DNA of 52,539 nucleotides from Flavobacteriaceae bacterium (GTDB lineage Bacteria; Bacteroidota; Bacteroidia; Flavobacteriales; Flavobacteriaceae): positions 1 through 52,539 of the forward strand of contig JABXHX010000047.1 of assembly GCA_013373385.1 (NCBI GenBank). The letters run 5' to 3'. Positions within the stretch are counted from its first letter, which is position 1, and the number at the start of each line of letters is the position of its first letter. Below the pieces are notes generated by a model. The model saw only the letters and a program-made list of their open reading frames with translations. It had not been told where the DNA came from and ran no database searches. Positions 24,417-33,048 of this stretch are shown here, piece after piece. A program made the translations under genes and the position numbers.

Positions 24417-27131
24417 CCAAAATAAGATAACACAAAAAAGAAATGTTAGCAATAAATAAAAAGGCAAATTATTCGGTTTTTCTTCAAAAACAATTGGTGT
24501 TATATCTCCAGAAATTACAAATCCTGCCCAATAATAAGGAACATTCAAATTCATATCGTTCTGTAGGTTGAGATACGAAATTTTAGCCTCTTGCAATGCT
24601 TTAGATTTAGAAAAACCTTTCTTTAGGTTTCTATAAAAGTTTACAATAATTTCTTTAGTTGTTTTGTCAGGAACATCCCACAAACTTGAAACTGTAGACG
24701 AAACACCCGCTAATGTAAAAGCTCTTTGTAATGAAATTGCTCCATTGTAATCTTCTAAATAACCTGTACCTGTGTTACATGCACTCAACACTGCCAAATG
24801 AGCATCAAGTTTTAACGCATACAATTCTTCTAAGTATAGTTTTTCTTTATTCTTTTGTGCTGAGTTTGCAAATGTAAAATAACTAAGTTCTGGTTGTTTA
24901 TTATTAATATTAGCATGCATAGCTAAATGAATAATTTTTGCTTTTGATGCATGCTTTATAAAGTTTTCTTTTGTTGCTTTTTCTTTATTAAAGAGTTTAT
25001 TTGTAAAAATATTAGAGATAATTTGTGTTTCTTTTACAGCACCCTGCAGCTCAAGTTGCGTTGTCTTATTTTTTTTATTTGATTGATAAAACGGAGAAAA
25101 CAAATACATTTCTTTTATTTTTTCTTTTGTTTTTTTACTTTTTTGTTTTATAAAAACCATATCTGAAGCGTAACTTATACTTTTATCAACTATTAAATAG
25201 TTTCCTTGATGGGTTACTAATGTTTCAAATGGCAAATGATGTAAAACAGCATCTGGTATAATAATGATTTCTTTTTCTGTTACAACAAACGGAAATAATT
25301 TTTTAAAAAGACTTTCAGCCAACTTTTTATCGGCTTTTCTTTTCTTTAAAATAGAAATGTATTTTTTTACTTGAGACTCTACTAAACTAAAATTAATTGA
25401 CTTTCTAACAATATAATTCTTTGATATCTTAAAAACATATAGTTCATTATCAATCTGCTTATATCTAACAACAATAGTATTACGGTCTAACTCTTTTTGA
25501 AATCTTTTAATATTAAAAGACGAGTAAGCATATTCAAATACTTTAGGAAATTGTTCTGTTAAAAAGCTATTTTGTTTTTCTAATTGATTTTGTAAATCGG
25601 TTACTAAAAGTGAGTCATTATTTTTTCTTGCTGTTACTATTTTTTTCCTTAAAGTAATTTCTTTTTTAAAAATAGAATCTGATATAGATGTCTTTGTTAA
25701 CTTTCTATTTTGGTTGAATTCTTTCCATGCTAATCTGTTTTCAATATTTTCAATGCTATTAAGAATATCATGATTTGTTTGGCTTCCGAAGCCAAGTTGA
25801 TTTGTTTCAATAAGACCTTTTAATGCAAGCGTGTAATAGTTTTTTAATTTTTTACTAAATGTTTCTTGTCTGTAACAGTTTTTAAATTGCTGCAGGCCCA
25901 TTTCAAAAAACACTGTTGCTTGTTTTAAAATGACTAAACTATTTGGGTGTTGCTTAATGAGTATTTCTGGCACTTCTACTAATAATCCTGTATGATGCAA
26001 CTCTGTACTCGGCACAAAATTACTACCATCTTTTTTTAATTTAGCCTTGCCTTTGTGTATTAAAGAAGCCATGTTATACAGCGCATTAATTGCAAGACTT
26101 TTCTCTCCTTTTTCAGAATATATCAACCCTTTTTGAGCATAAAAAAATGGCAACCTTGCATCACTTTTGTTTGCCAGTTTAAAGATTTTACTATTTGTTT
26201 CTAAGGCTTTACTATATTGTTTACTATATCTATAATATTTAGCAAGGTTAAAAGTAAACTGGATTTGATGATCAACGTATTTTTTCTTGTCTAATATTTT
26301 CAATGCTTTTTCTATATACTTTTTCCCTTGCGCCAACGCTTTATCAATGTCTAGTTTTTCTTTAAAATTTAAGTAAAAATCTCCTGTATAATTTAAGGCA
26401 ACAGCAAACCTCAAACGGTCTTCTTCATTAAATTTTTGCAATCTATATAGCGTCTGTAACTTTTTGATATGGTATAACAACTTTCTTTCATCTCCTTTTT
26501 TAGCGTATAAATTCACATAATAGTATTCAAACAGTATCGGTTTAGAAGATTTTTCTACGTCTTTAGTTAAACTGTTTTTATGTTCTTTATAAAGCTCTAC
26601 ACCTTTTTTCAAATACAATTCTGCCTCATTATAAAAACCATATTCTACTGCAGACCCACTTAAATCTGCATAAATTGAAAGTAGATAATTATAATCTGGT
26701 TTTTTTAGTCTACTTAAAACCGCTTCTGCTTGTTTTGTTGAATTATACGATTCTATATACTGTTCTAGGTAGTATTCTGCAAAAGCCCTATCAAACAAAA
26801 TAGTTCCTTTTAAGTTACTTCCTTTTTCATTTTTTGGCGTATATAGCAAGGCTTTGTTAAACCAAGTTTTTGCTTTTGTGTAAGCGCCGCTACCGTAATA
26901 TGCTAACCCTTTTGTATACCCTATTTTTGAAGTATAGATACTGTCTTCTGAGCTTGATAAGGGTTTTAAATTTAATGACTCAGTAATTAAATGTAACGCG
27001 TTAAAAGAGTTGTTTTTATATAGCTTTTCTACTTGCCAGTAAATGCTATCTAAAGCAGTTGATTTTTGCTGAAAGCTAACAGCAGTAATCGTATTTAAAA
27101 GACAAACCAAATAGACAACTTTTTTGAACAA
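24390..27131 (-). CDS. Membrane-anchored TPR-CHAT protease
   Basis: The protein has 913 residues from a TTG start (no ATG nearby). It has an export signal (VVYLVCLLNTITAVSF), TPR/helical repeats over about 40-430, a coiled region, and a CHAT caspase-like domain from about 600. The catalytic dyad is present: H739 in IIHLAMHA and C785 in VLSACNTGTG, followed by GAISLQRAFTLAGVSSTVSSLW and the usual CHAT ending PYYWAGFVISGD. A C-terminal helix (about 889-908, LPFYLLLTFLFCVILFWLL) then KR anchors it with the protease on the outer side of the inner membrane. It ends a minus-strand unit headed by a broken DUF4412 gene and overlaps the membrane TPR gene tail-to-tail. Likely substrate is an envelope protein, possibly that TPR protein (inference). 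Confidence 0.87.
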   Translation of the reverse strand: MFKKVVYLVCLLNTITAVSFQQKSTALDSIYWQVEKLYKNNSFNALHLITESLNLKPLSSSEDSIYTSKIGYTKGLAYYGSGAYTKAKTWFNKALLYTPKNEKGSNLKGTILFDRAFAEYYLEQYIESYNSTKQAEAVLSRLKKPDYNYLLSIYADLSGSAVEYGFYNEAELYLKKGVELYKEHKNSLTKDVEKSSKPILFEYYYVNLYAKKGDERKLLYHIKKLQTLYRLQKFNEEDRLRFAVALNYTGDFYLNFKEKLDIDKALAQGKKYIEKALKILDKKKYVDHQIQFTFNLAKYYRYSKQYSKALETNSKIFKLANKSDARLPFFYAQKGLIYSEKGEKSLAINALYNMASLIHKGKAKLKKDGSNFVPSTELHHTGLLVEVPEILIKQHPNSLVILKQATVFFEMGLQQFKNCYRQETFSKKLKNYYTLALKGLIETNQLGFGSQTNHDILNSIENIENRLAWKEFNQNRKLTKTSISDSIFKKEITLRKKIVTARKNNDSLLVTDLQNQLEKQNSFLTEQFPKVFEYAYSSFNIKRFQKELDRNTIVVRYKQIDNELYVFKISKNYIVRKSINFSLVESQVKKYISILKKRKADKKLAESLFKKLFPFVVTEKEIIIIPDAVLHHLPFETLVTHQGNYLIVDKSISYASDMVFIKQKSKKTKEKIKEMYLFSPFYQSNKKNKTTQLELQGAVKETQIISNIFTNKLFNKEKATKENFIKHASKAKIIHLAMHANINNKQPELSYFTFANSAQKNKEKLYLEELYALKLDAHLAVLSACNTGTGYLEDYNGAISLQRAFTLAGVSSTVSSLWDVPDKTTKEIIVNFYRNLKKGFSKSKALQEAKISYLNLQNDMNLNVPYYWAGFVISGDITPIVFEEKPNNLPFYLLLTFLFCVILFWLLQQFQKR

Positions 27132-27195
27132 GAGCTTATATTTTATAACTTTTAAGTTTAAAAGTACAAGATTTTTTGCAATATAGAAGCCGTGT

Positions 27196-27801
27196 TTAGT
27201 TTTTTACCCTTTTAATATCTTTACCATCTATTATAACATTTGGAAAAGTTAATTCTATTTCAATTGTTGCTCGCTGATTGTCTAAATATTCTTGTTTTTT
27301 AATATCAGAGTACAACCCTTTTCCTTTGGCTTTTAACTTTACTTTTTGGGGTGTAATCTCTTGAATGGTAACTGCACCAGAAGAAAAGGTAAAATTTTTC
27401 ATGTACTTATCTAAAATTACCGTTATGGTAAAAGGGTTCTTTGCTGTTGCATCTAAAGAGAGTGTTCCCGATAGCTTTTTGTTATTTACTTTCTTCCCTG
27501 AATAACCAATTCCGACAGAAATATCATGAGGCTTTATTGCTGTAAAAGTTGCTGCAAAAGTTGGTGTTTCTGTTTCCATTCCAACAGCATTGTTGGTGAG
27601 CCATTCGCTTCTTGGTGTAGATGAATCTACAAAAAACGTTGTTCCTTTATAAGTTTGACCTTTTACCTTAAACAAGACTTTCCCTTGAATGTTTTCTGCT
27701 GTATACTCTTTACTAGCTTCTTTTTTTTGATTCGCAGAAAAAATTGTAAATGCAATACATAGCAAAACAGTCAATTTTAAAATTGGATTTTTTATAACCA
27801 T
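27196..27801 (-). CDS. Exported protein of unknown function
   Basis: The 201 residues begin with a signal sequence (MVIKNPILKLTVLLCIAFTIFSA). The mature domain is beta-rich without cysteines: GKVLFKVKGQTYKGTTFFVD, FAATFTAIKPHDISVGIGYSG, LSGTLSLDATAKNPFTITVI, RATIEIELTFPNVIIDG. The pattern recalls small lipid- or ligand-binding barrels, but I cannot assign a family. It lies 6 bases after the preceding minus-strand gene (27808) and 64 bases before the CHAT protease gene, so it is probably co-transcribed with them. Confidence 0.7.
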   Translation of the reverse strand: MVIKNPILKLTVLLCIAFTIFSANQKKEASKEYTAENIQGKVLFKVKGQTYKGTTFFVDSSTPRSEWLTNNAVGMETETPTFAATFTAIKPHDISVGIGYSGKKVNNKKLSGTLSLDATAKNPFTITVILDKYMKNFTFSSGAVTIQEITPQKVKLKAKGKGLYSDIKKQEYLDNQRATIEIELTFPNVIIDGKDIKRVKN

Positions 27802-27807
27802 CGCTCT

Positions 27808-28344
27808 TTATTTTTTACATTTTTTTATAATTTGCTTTGCAAGATTAATTGCTATTTCTTGACTTTTTTTATAGGTTTCAACATTTACTTGCACAACAAA
27901 TCGTTCTTTTTTGTACAAAACTGTTAATGTGGCATCTGTTGTCGTAGCTGATTTTAAATCCATATTACTCGTTGTCCAATATGCATAATCGCGTACACCT
28001 TTGGCATACTCATATTTATAAATTCTGTCTGTTTTACGCTCTACTTTACGCTTAAACTTTTCAATTGGTGCTTTTGATGTTACTTTTTTTAGCCCATATA
28101 GTTTTACATGGTAAGTTGTCTCATCATTTAGATACCAAAAAAATTGCGTCTCTACATAGTCTGTGCCGCTTCCTATAATATAATGGTCTAATTCGTATTG
28201 TTGCGAATACTCTTTAATTAGTTTTACAGGTAGTAATTGATCTAAATCTTTTTTGTAGTTAGTAAGGCAATTTTCTTGTTGCCCATAATTTATTTGTGAT
28301 AGTACTAAAAACACCAGTAATATAGCTGCTCTAATATTTTCCAT
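27808..28344 (-). CDS. Exported protein of unknown function
   Basis: ATG 28344 gives 178 residues with a good signal peptide (MENIRAAILLVFLVLSQINYGQ); an upstream TTG at 28368 is rejected. The mature part contains QENCLTNYKKDLDQLLPV, a strand-rich middle (TQFFWYLNDETTYHVKLYGL), KYEYAKGVRDYAYWTTSN, and a C-terminal helix ending KQIIKKCKK; two cysteines near the ends may pair. Family not recognised. It sits 30 bases downstream of the broken DUF4412 gene and 6 bases upstream of the next unknown gene in a four-gene unit ending with the CHAT protease. Confidence 0.7.
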   Translation of the reverse strand: MENIRAAILLVFLVLSQINYGQQENCLTNYKKDLDQLLPVKLIKEYSQQYELDHYIIGSGTDYVETQFFWYLNDETTYHVKLYGLKKVTSKAPIEKFKRKVERKTDRIYKYEYAKGVRDYAYWTTSNMDLKSATTTDATLTVLYKKERFVVQVNVETYKKSQEIAINLAKQIIKKCKK

Positions 28345-28374
28345 TTTTTTGTATTTGCTTATTAACAAATCAAT

Positions 28375-29133
28375 TTAAAAACCCATTGACTTGTATTCTT
28401 TGGTATTGATAACCAATTTTTTATTTTGGTTAATTTTAACAACCTTAATACTGCTGCTATCTGTTGTGGTAGTAAAGTTTAACTCCATTACAAAGCCACC
28501 AAAAGTTTGGTTGTTTTTCATTCCTAACATTGGTATAAATGTTCCTTCTATCGGAAACCTTTCTTTGGTTACCCAAAAAGTCATTGTTCCTTCATTGCTC
28601 TTATACGTATATTCGTGACATGCAAAACCTAAAATAGATTTGATATTACCTGTTTTTACCAAATCGTTTTTAGACGGAACTTTATTAGAGTTATCATACT
28701 TTACAAATTGGTCTAAGGCAATTGATTTTCTTATTTTCATTCCAGGCATATTCATAAACATGGTTGCGTTTTTGGGCGTAATCACATTGTACATATCACC
28801 ACCTATGCCTTGAGATTTCGCAGCGTCAAAAACCATACAAATAGTGTTTTTGTTACTTCTACTTAAAAACATTTCTACAGTCGCTTTCTCTGCTTTTTTT
28901 GTAGAAATTTAAATCAAGACACTTTGATTAAAATTGTATGTTGAAGGTCCTTTTTCTGATGTTTTTTTGGTTCCATCAAAAGCATCTTCAATCACCTTAT
29001 CGGTTTTCTGGTCAAACTTTTCTTCTGCTTTCCTTTTAACTTTATCTTTTAGCTTTTTCCAGATTTGAGCTTCTGCTGTAGTTGTATTAAAAGCAATCAG
29101 AAATAAAAAAAGTAGTGGTTTTAACAATTTCAT
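28375..29133 (-). pseudogene. DUF4412 paralogue interrupted by an in-frame stop
   Basis: Reading from ATG 29133, the first 74 codons encode a signal peptide (MKLLKPLLFLFLIAFNTTTAEAQ) and the charged helix IWKKLKDKVKRKAEEKFDQK, then hit TAA at 28909-28911. The same frame resumes at once, ISTKKAEKATVEMFLSRSNK, and runs to the normal end YKSMGF. In the intact paralogue (22395-23153) the aligned residue is Glu (SVVLEFSASKSEKAT against SVLI*ISTKKAEKAT), so a single G-to-T change of GAA explains the stop. The remainder is still closely similar with no frameshift, so the mutation is recent, or a sequencing error, or the stop is read through. An internal ATG at 28872 could allow restart but would lack export. 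Confidence 0.82.
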
Positions 29134-29295
29134 TTTATTATTTTTTGTTTAATAAGATGAAAAGTTCAGAAAATAGACACAAAATCTATTACGTTATTGT
29201 ATAACTGGATATAGATCTTGTATAAATGGTTAAAATATTCTTGTTTCTTTTCTAAAAAGAATTTTTTTTATAGAAAAATGTGTGTATGAGAAGCT

Positions 29296-29868
29296 TTACT
29301 TAGTTATACTCTTTTCGGCAATTTTTTCTAATTCTGCATACCAATCTTCGCCAAACTTTCTAATAAGTGCTTGTTTTACAAATTTGTATACTGGAACTTG
29401 CAATTCTTTTCCTAAGGCACATGCATCATCACAAATTTCCCACTTGTGGTAATTTACCGCAGCAAACTCGCTATACGATTTAACCCTAATTGGATACAAA
29501 TGACACGATACAGGTTTTTTCCAATCAATTATTCCTTGATTATATGCTTCTTCAATGGCACAAAGCGCAGTGTTATTTTCATCAAAAATTACATAGGCAC
29601 AATCTGCATGATCAATCAGAGGTGTTTCTAATTCGCCAAAATCACTAGTAATCCATGTACCTTGCTTTTCAATAGCATCAACCCCTTCTTTGCGCAAAAA
29701 AGGTTTTACTTTTGGATAAATTTCTTCTAAAATTTTTGTTTCTTCTTTCTCTAATGGGGCTCCTGCATCGCCATCAATACAACAGGCTCCTTTACATGCA
29801 GAGAGATTACAAACAAACTCTTTGGTTAGAATATCTTCAGATACAATGGTTTTGTCTAATTGAAACAT
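29296..29868 (-). CDS. DUF3109 family cysteine-rich protein
   Basis: ATG 29868 gives 190 residues; an upstream ATG at 29883 lies beyond the -7 promoter box and is rejected. The N-terminus (FQLDKTIVSEDILTKEFVCN) followed by LSACKGACCIDGDAGAPLE is the family hallmark, with a CxxxCxxxCC-like cluster and further cysteines (HADCAYVIF, TALCAIEEAYNQG, VSCHLYPIRV, WEICDDAC). The cysteine and histidine arrangement suggests a metal or Fe-S site, as in related YkgJ-type CxxCxxCC proteins. Function is unknown, but the family is highly conserved in Bacteroidetes. It is cytoplasmic, monocistronic and divergent from marC. The promoter arrangement predicts a leaderless mRNA. Confidence 0.85.
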   Translation of the reverse strand: MFQLDKTIVSEDILTKEFVCNLSACKGACCIDGDAGAPLEKEETKILEEIYPKVKPFLRKEGVDAIEKQGTWITSDFGELETPLIDHADCAYVIFDENNTALCAIEEAYNQGIIDWKKPVSCHLYPIRVKSYSEFAAVNYHKWEICDDACALGKELQVPVYKFVKQALIRKFGEDWYAELEKIAEKSITK

Positions 29869-29872
29869 ACAG

Positions 29873-29880
29873 CAAAAATA
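29873..29880 (-). promoter_or_regulatory. -7 promoter box of the DUF3109 gene (predicts leaderless mRNA)
   Basis: Minus-strand TATTTTTG, exact TAnnTTTG, then four bases (CTGT) and the ATG at 29868. Same 4-base geometry as dxs and panD. Confidence 0.6.
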
Positions 29881-29923
29881 CATTTATTTTAGAAGTTATA
29901 ACTAAAAATAAAACTTAGTTAGC

Positions 29924-29931
29924 TAATTTTG
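29924..29931 (+). promoter_or_regulatory. -7 promoter box of marC
   Basis: TAATTTTG, exact TAnnTTTG, 20 bases before the marC ATG. Confidence 0.5.
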
Positions 29932-29951
29932 CAGCAATAAAACAACCAAAA

Positions 29952-30539
29952 ATGAATTTTAATATAAAAGAAATTTTTACTGCATTTATGGTATTATTTG
30001 CAGTAATAGATATTATAGGCAACATCCCTATTATTATTGCGCTTCGTAAAAAACACGGACACATTCAATCTGAAAAAGCCTCAATAATAGCTGGTGTTAT
30101 TATGGTTATTTTTCTCTTTGTTGGTCAAAGTTTACTTTCTTTAATTGGTATTGATGTAAATTCTTTTGCTGTTGCAGGAGCCTTTATTTTGTTTTTTATT
30201 GCTTTAGAAATGATTTTAGGAATTACTTTATACAAAGACAATGATGATGAAGCCAGTGCTATTACTGCTTCTATTTTTCCGTTAGCGTTTCCATTAATTG
30301 CTGGACCTGGAAGCTTAACTACACTATTATCTTTACGAGCTGAGTTTAGTATCGAAAACATTATTCTTGCCGTATTACTTAATGTCATTATTATTTATAT
30401 TGTTTTAAAAACTTCTTCTAGAATTGAACGCGTTATTGGTCCTAACGGAATTAATATTATCAGAAAAGTGTTTGGTGTAATTTTATTGGCCATAGCCGTA
30501 AAATTATTCGCTCATAATATCAAAGCTTTATTTGTTTAG
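29952..30539 (+). CDS. MarC family integral membrane protein
   Basis: The 195 residues have six predicted transmembrane helices and MarC (UPF0056) signatures: FTAFMVLFAVIDIIGNIPII near the start, FPLAFPLIAGPGSLTTLL in the middle, and GPNGINIIRKVFGVILLAIAV near the end. Length is typical. The family lies in the inner membrane; the old link to multiple antibiotic resistance was not supported, and its transport substrate is unknown. Two bases separate its stop from the next gene, an FAD-binding protein, so they form an operon. Confidence 0.9.
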   Translation: MNFNIKEIFTAFMVLFAVIDIIGNIPIIIALRKKHGHIQSEKASIIAGVIMVIFLFVGQSLLSLIGIDVNSFAVAGAFILFFIALEMILGITLYKDNDDEASAITASIFPLAFPLIAGPGSLTTLLSLRAEFSIENIILAVLLNVIIIYIVLKTSSRIERVIGPNGINIIRKVFGVILLAIAVKLFAHNIKALFV

Positions 30540-30541
30540 TT

Positions 30542-31147
30542 ATGCTTTTTGATGCGTTAATTATTGGAGGAGGTGTCTCTGGAATGCAATGTGCTTTAGT
30601 ATTAGGTTCTGCAAAAAAGAAACCTTTTGCTACAGATAAAAACGTAGGTATTATTCTACATCAACGGAACTCTCATTTACAAAATGCGTTGTTTAATAAT
30701 GTATTAGGCTTAAAAGCAGAAACTCTTGGTGCAGATATTTTAGAAAGTGGCAAAAAACAATTAGAAAGTCAATACCCACATGTCAATCAAATAGAAAATG
30801 AAAAAGTGTTATCTATTGTTGATTTGAATGATGGCTATAAAATTACGACCACTAAAAATGAATATCACAGTAAAATTGTTGTCATTGCATTAAACTATTC
30901 TAAGCCATTTTTAATTCAGGGTTTAGAGCAGTATATAATACCACACACCAGAGCGAATCCTAAAAAAGATAGAGTTCAGCTTAAAAATTCAAATCATTTA
31001 ATTAAAAAAGGCTTGTATGCTTGTGGTACTATTGCTGGATGGCGGAGTCAGTTTGCAATTGCAGCTGGTAGTGGTGCTAGTGTTGCTACAGATATTTTAA
31101 CTCTTTGGAACGATGGAAATCACACCAAGGTTCATGATAAAGTATAA
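30542..31147 (+). CDS. Short thioredoxin-reductase-like FAD/NAD(P) protein
   Basis: The 201 residues begin with a Rossmann motif (FDALIIGGGVSGMQCALVLG) and end with the second FAD motif region (GLYACGTIAGWRSQFAIAAG, ASVATDIL), as in thioredoxin reductase-like flavoproteins. It is about 100 residues shorter than thioredoxin reductase: the NAD(P)H domain and the redox CxxC are absent. It therefore cannot be a normal disulfide reductase. Comparable short proteins are annotated as FAD-dependent oxidoreductases or pyridine-nucleotide-disulfide oxidoreductases. The gene follows marC by two bases and ends in a hairpin before glmS. Substrate unknown. Confidence 0.75.
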   Translation: MLFDALIIGGGVSGMQCALVLGSAKKKPFATDKNVGIILHQRNSHLQNALFNNVLGLKAETLGADILESGKKQLESQYPHVNQIENEKVLSIVDLNDGYKITTTKNEYHSKIVVIALNYSKPFLIQGLEQYIIPHTRANPKKDRVQLKNSNHLIKKGLYACGTIAGWRSQFAIAAGSGASVATDILTLWNDGNHTKVHDKV

Positions 31148-31165
31148 AAAACTTCGGCTTTTTTT
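31146..31165. terminator. Probable short terminator between the FAD protein and glmS
   Basis: A-tract, AC-TTCG-GC and T-tract: a small hairpin with a stable tetraloop but a mismatch, lying between two convergent genes. Its position supports the call more than its stem does. Confidence 0.4.
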
Positions 31166-31185
31166 ATGTGTTTATAGGTCTTCTT

Positions 31186-33042
31186 TTATTCTACTGTAAC
31201 CGATTTTGCCAAATTTCTTGGCTGATCTACATTCTTACCTAACATTACTGCAATATGATATGACAATAATTGCAACGGTATTGTAGTTAATAACGGAGTT
31301 AAAGCTTCTGCAGTTTCTGGAATTTCAATAACATGATCTGCAATTTCTTTTACTGTAGTGTCTCCTTCTGTTACAACAGCAATAATTTTTCCTGCTCTAG
31401 ATTTAATTTCTTGTATGTTGCTAACTACTTTTTCGTAATGTCCTTTATTTGTAGCAATTACAAAAATTGGCATGTTTTCATCTATCAAGGCAATTGGACC
31501 GTGTTTCATCTCTGCTGCAGGATAACCCTCTGCATGGATATACGAAATCTCTTTTAATTTTAACGCCCCTTCTAAAGCCACTGGAAAATTAAATCCTCTA
31601 CCTAAATACAAACAATTGGTTGCATCTTTATAAATAGAAGAAATATACTTTACGTGCTCATCAGATTCAAGTACTTTTTCTACCTGACTCGGAATTAATC
31701 GCATCATTTGTATGTACGAATTAAAGTCTGTCTGAGAAATATTTCCTTTTGCCTTTCCTAATTTTAACGCAATTAAAGTAAGCACTGTAATTTGTGTTGT
31801 AAAGGCTTTTGTTGATGCAACACCAATTTCTGGTCCTGCATGGGTATAAGAACCCGAATGCGTTTCTCTAGCAATAGATGAACCCACAACATTACACACA
31901 CCAAAAACAAAGGCTCCTTTAGATTTTGCTAACTTAATAGCCGCTAATGTATCTGCTGTTTCTCCTGATTGAGAAATGGCAATAACAATGTCTTTTTCTG
32001 TAATAATTGGATTTCTATATCTAAACTCAGAGGCATATTCAACTTCTACAGGTATTCTAGCAATATCTTCAAATAGGTACTCTCCAACCAAGCCTGCATG
32101 CCAAGATGTACCACAAGCAACAATAATTATTCTGTCTGCATTTAAAAACTTTTCTAAGTGATTTGAGACACTTGACATTTTTATAATGCCTTCATCTGCA
32201 AGCATTCTTCCTCTAAAAGTATCTTGAATGGCTTTAGGTTGCTCATGAATTTCTTTAAGCATAAAGTGATCATAGCCTCCTTTTTCTATTTGCTCTAAAC
32301 TTAATTGTAGTTCTTGAATTGTTGTGTCTACTAGTGAATCGTCTTTAATTTTTCTTACTTTAACTCCTTTCCCTACTTTAATTACAGCCATTTCTTCATC
32401 TTCTAAATAAATGGCTTTGTTTGTATATTCTATAAAAGGTGATGCATCAGATGCAACAAAGAATTCTTTATAATCTTTTCCTATACCAATTGCAATAGGG
32501 CTTCCTAATCTTGCAACAACAATTTCGTTTGTCTTTGACTTGTCAAAAACAGCAATAGCATAAGCTCCTACAACTTGATTTAACGCAATCTGAACAGCCT
32601 TACCAAGCTTACAATCCTCGGTTTTTTTAACTTCTTCAATAAGATTTACTAAAACTTCTGTATCGGTATCACTTTTAAAAGTATAGCCTCTGTTTATCAG
32701 TTCTTTTTTAATGGTATCATAGTTTTCGATAATTCCATTATGAACAATAACTAAATTACCAGACATAGAAGTGTGTGGGTGTGAGTTTACATCGTTTGGT
32801 ACACCATGTGTTGCCCACCTAGTATGACCAATACCTGTAGAGCCTTTTTTCGATTTTTCATCGTTATTAGCTAAGGCTTCTAAGTCGACTACCTTACCTT
32901 TGGTTTTAGTTACATGAATATCTTGTCCATCAAACAACATTATTCCTGCACTATCATAGCCTCTATATTCTAATCTTTGTAATCCTTTTATTACTATAGG
33001 GTAAGCTTCTCTATACCCTATATACCCTGTAATTCCACACAT
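31186..33042 (-). CDS. glmS: Glutamine--fructose-6-phosphate aminotransferase (isomerizing)
   Basis: The 618-residue enzyme makes glucosamine 6-phosphate from fructose 6-phosphate and glutamine, the entry to cell-wall and LPS amino sugars. It starts MCGITGYIGYREA with the N-terminal nucleophile Cys2 and the class II amidotransferase landmarks RLEYRGYDSAG, TGIGHTRWATHG and HNGIIEN. Two SIS isomerase domains follow (ACGTSWHAGLVGEYLFE, AISQSGETADTLAAIKLAK; YLGRGFNFPVALEGALKLKE), and the end KSVTVE is canonical. No glmS ribozyme is expected or seen. It is the third gene of a minus-strand operon with the DUF4270 lipoprotein (6-base gap) and the glgA-like gene. Confidence 0.96.
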   Translation of the reverse strand: MCGITGYIGYREAYPIVIKGLQRLEYRGYDSAGIMLFDGQDIHVTKTKGKVVDLEALANNDEKSKKGSTGIGHTRWATHGVPNDVNSHPHTSMSGNLVIVHNGIIENYDTIKKELINRGYTFKSDTDTEVLVNLIEEVKKTEDCKLGKAVQIALNQVVGAYAIAVFDKSKTNEIVVARLGSPIAIGIGKDYKEFFVASDASPFIEYTNKAIYLEDEEMAVIKVGKGVKVRKIKDDSLVDTTIQELQLSLEQIEKGGYDHFMLKEIHEQPKAIQDTFRGRMLADEGIIKMSSVSNHLEKFLNADRIIIVACGTSWHAGLVGEYLFEDIARIPVEVEYASEFRYRNPIITEKDIVIAISQSGETADTLAAIKLAKSKGAFVFGVCNVVGSSIARETHSGSYTHAGPEIGVASTKAFTTQITVLTLIALKLGKAKGNISQTDFNSYIQMMRLIPSQVEKVLESDEHVKYISSIYKDATNCLYLGRGFNFPVALEGALKLKEISYIHAEGYPAAEMKHGPIALIDENMPIFVIATNKGHYEKVVSNIQEIKSRAGKIIAVVTEGDTTVKEIADHVIEIPETAEALTPLLTTIPLQLLSYHIAVMLGKNVDQPRNLAKSVTVE

Positions 33043-33048
33043 AGCGTT

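Noticed and set aside
24390..27131. CHAT protein as part of a type III-E CRISPR (Craspase) system
   Set aside because: No gRAMP effector, Csx30-like gene, cas1/cas2 or repeat array is present; only the general protease/sigma logic is similar.
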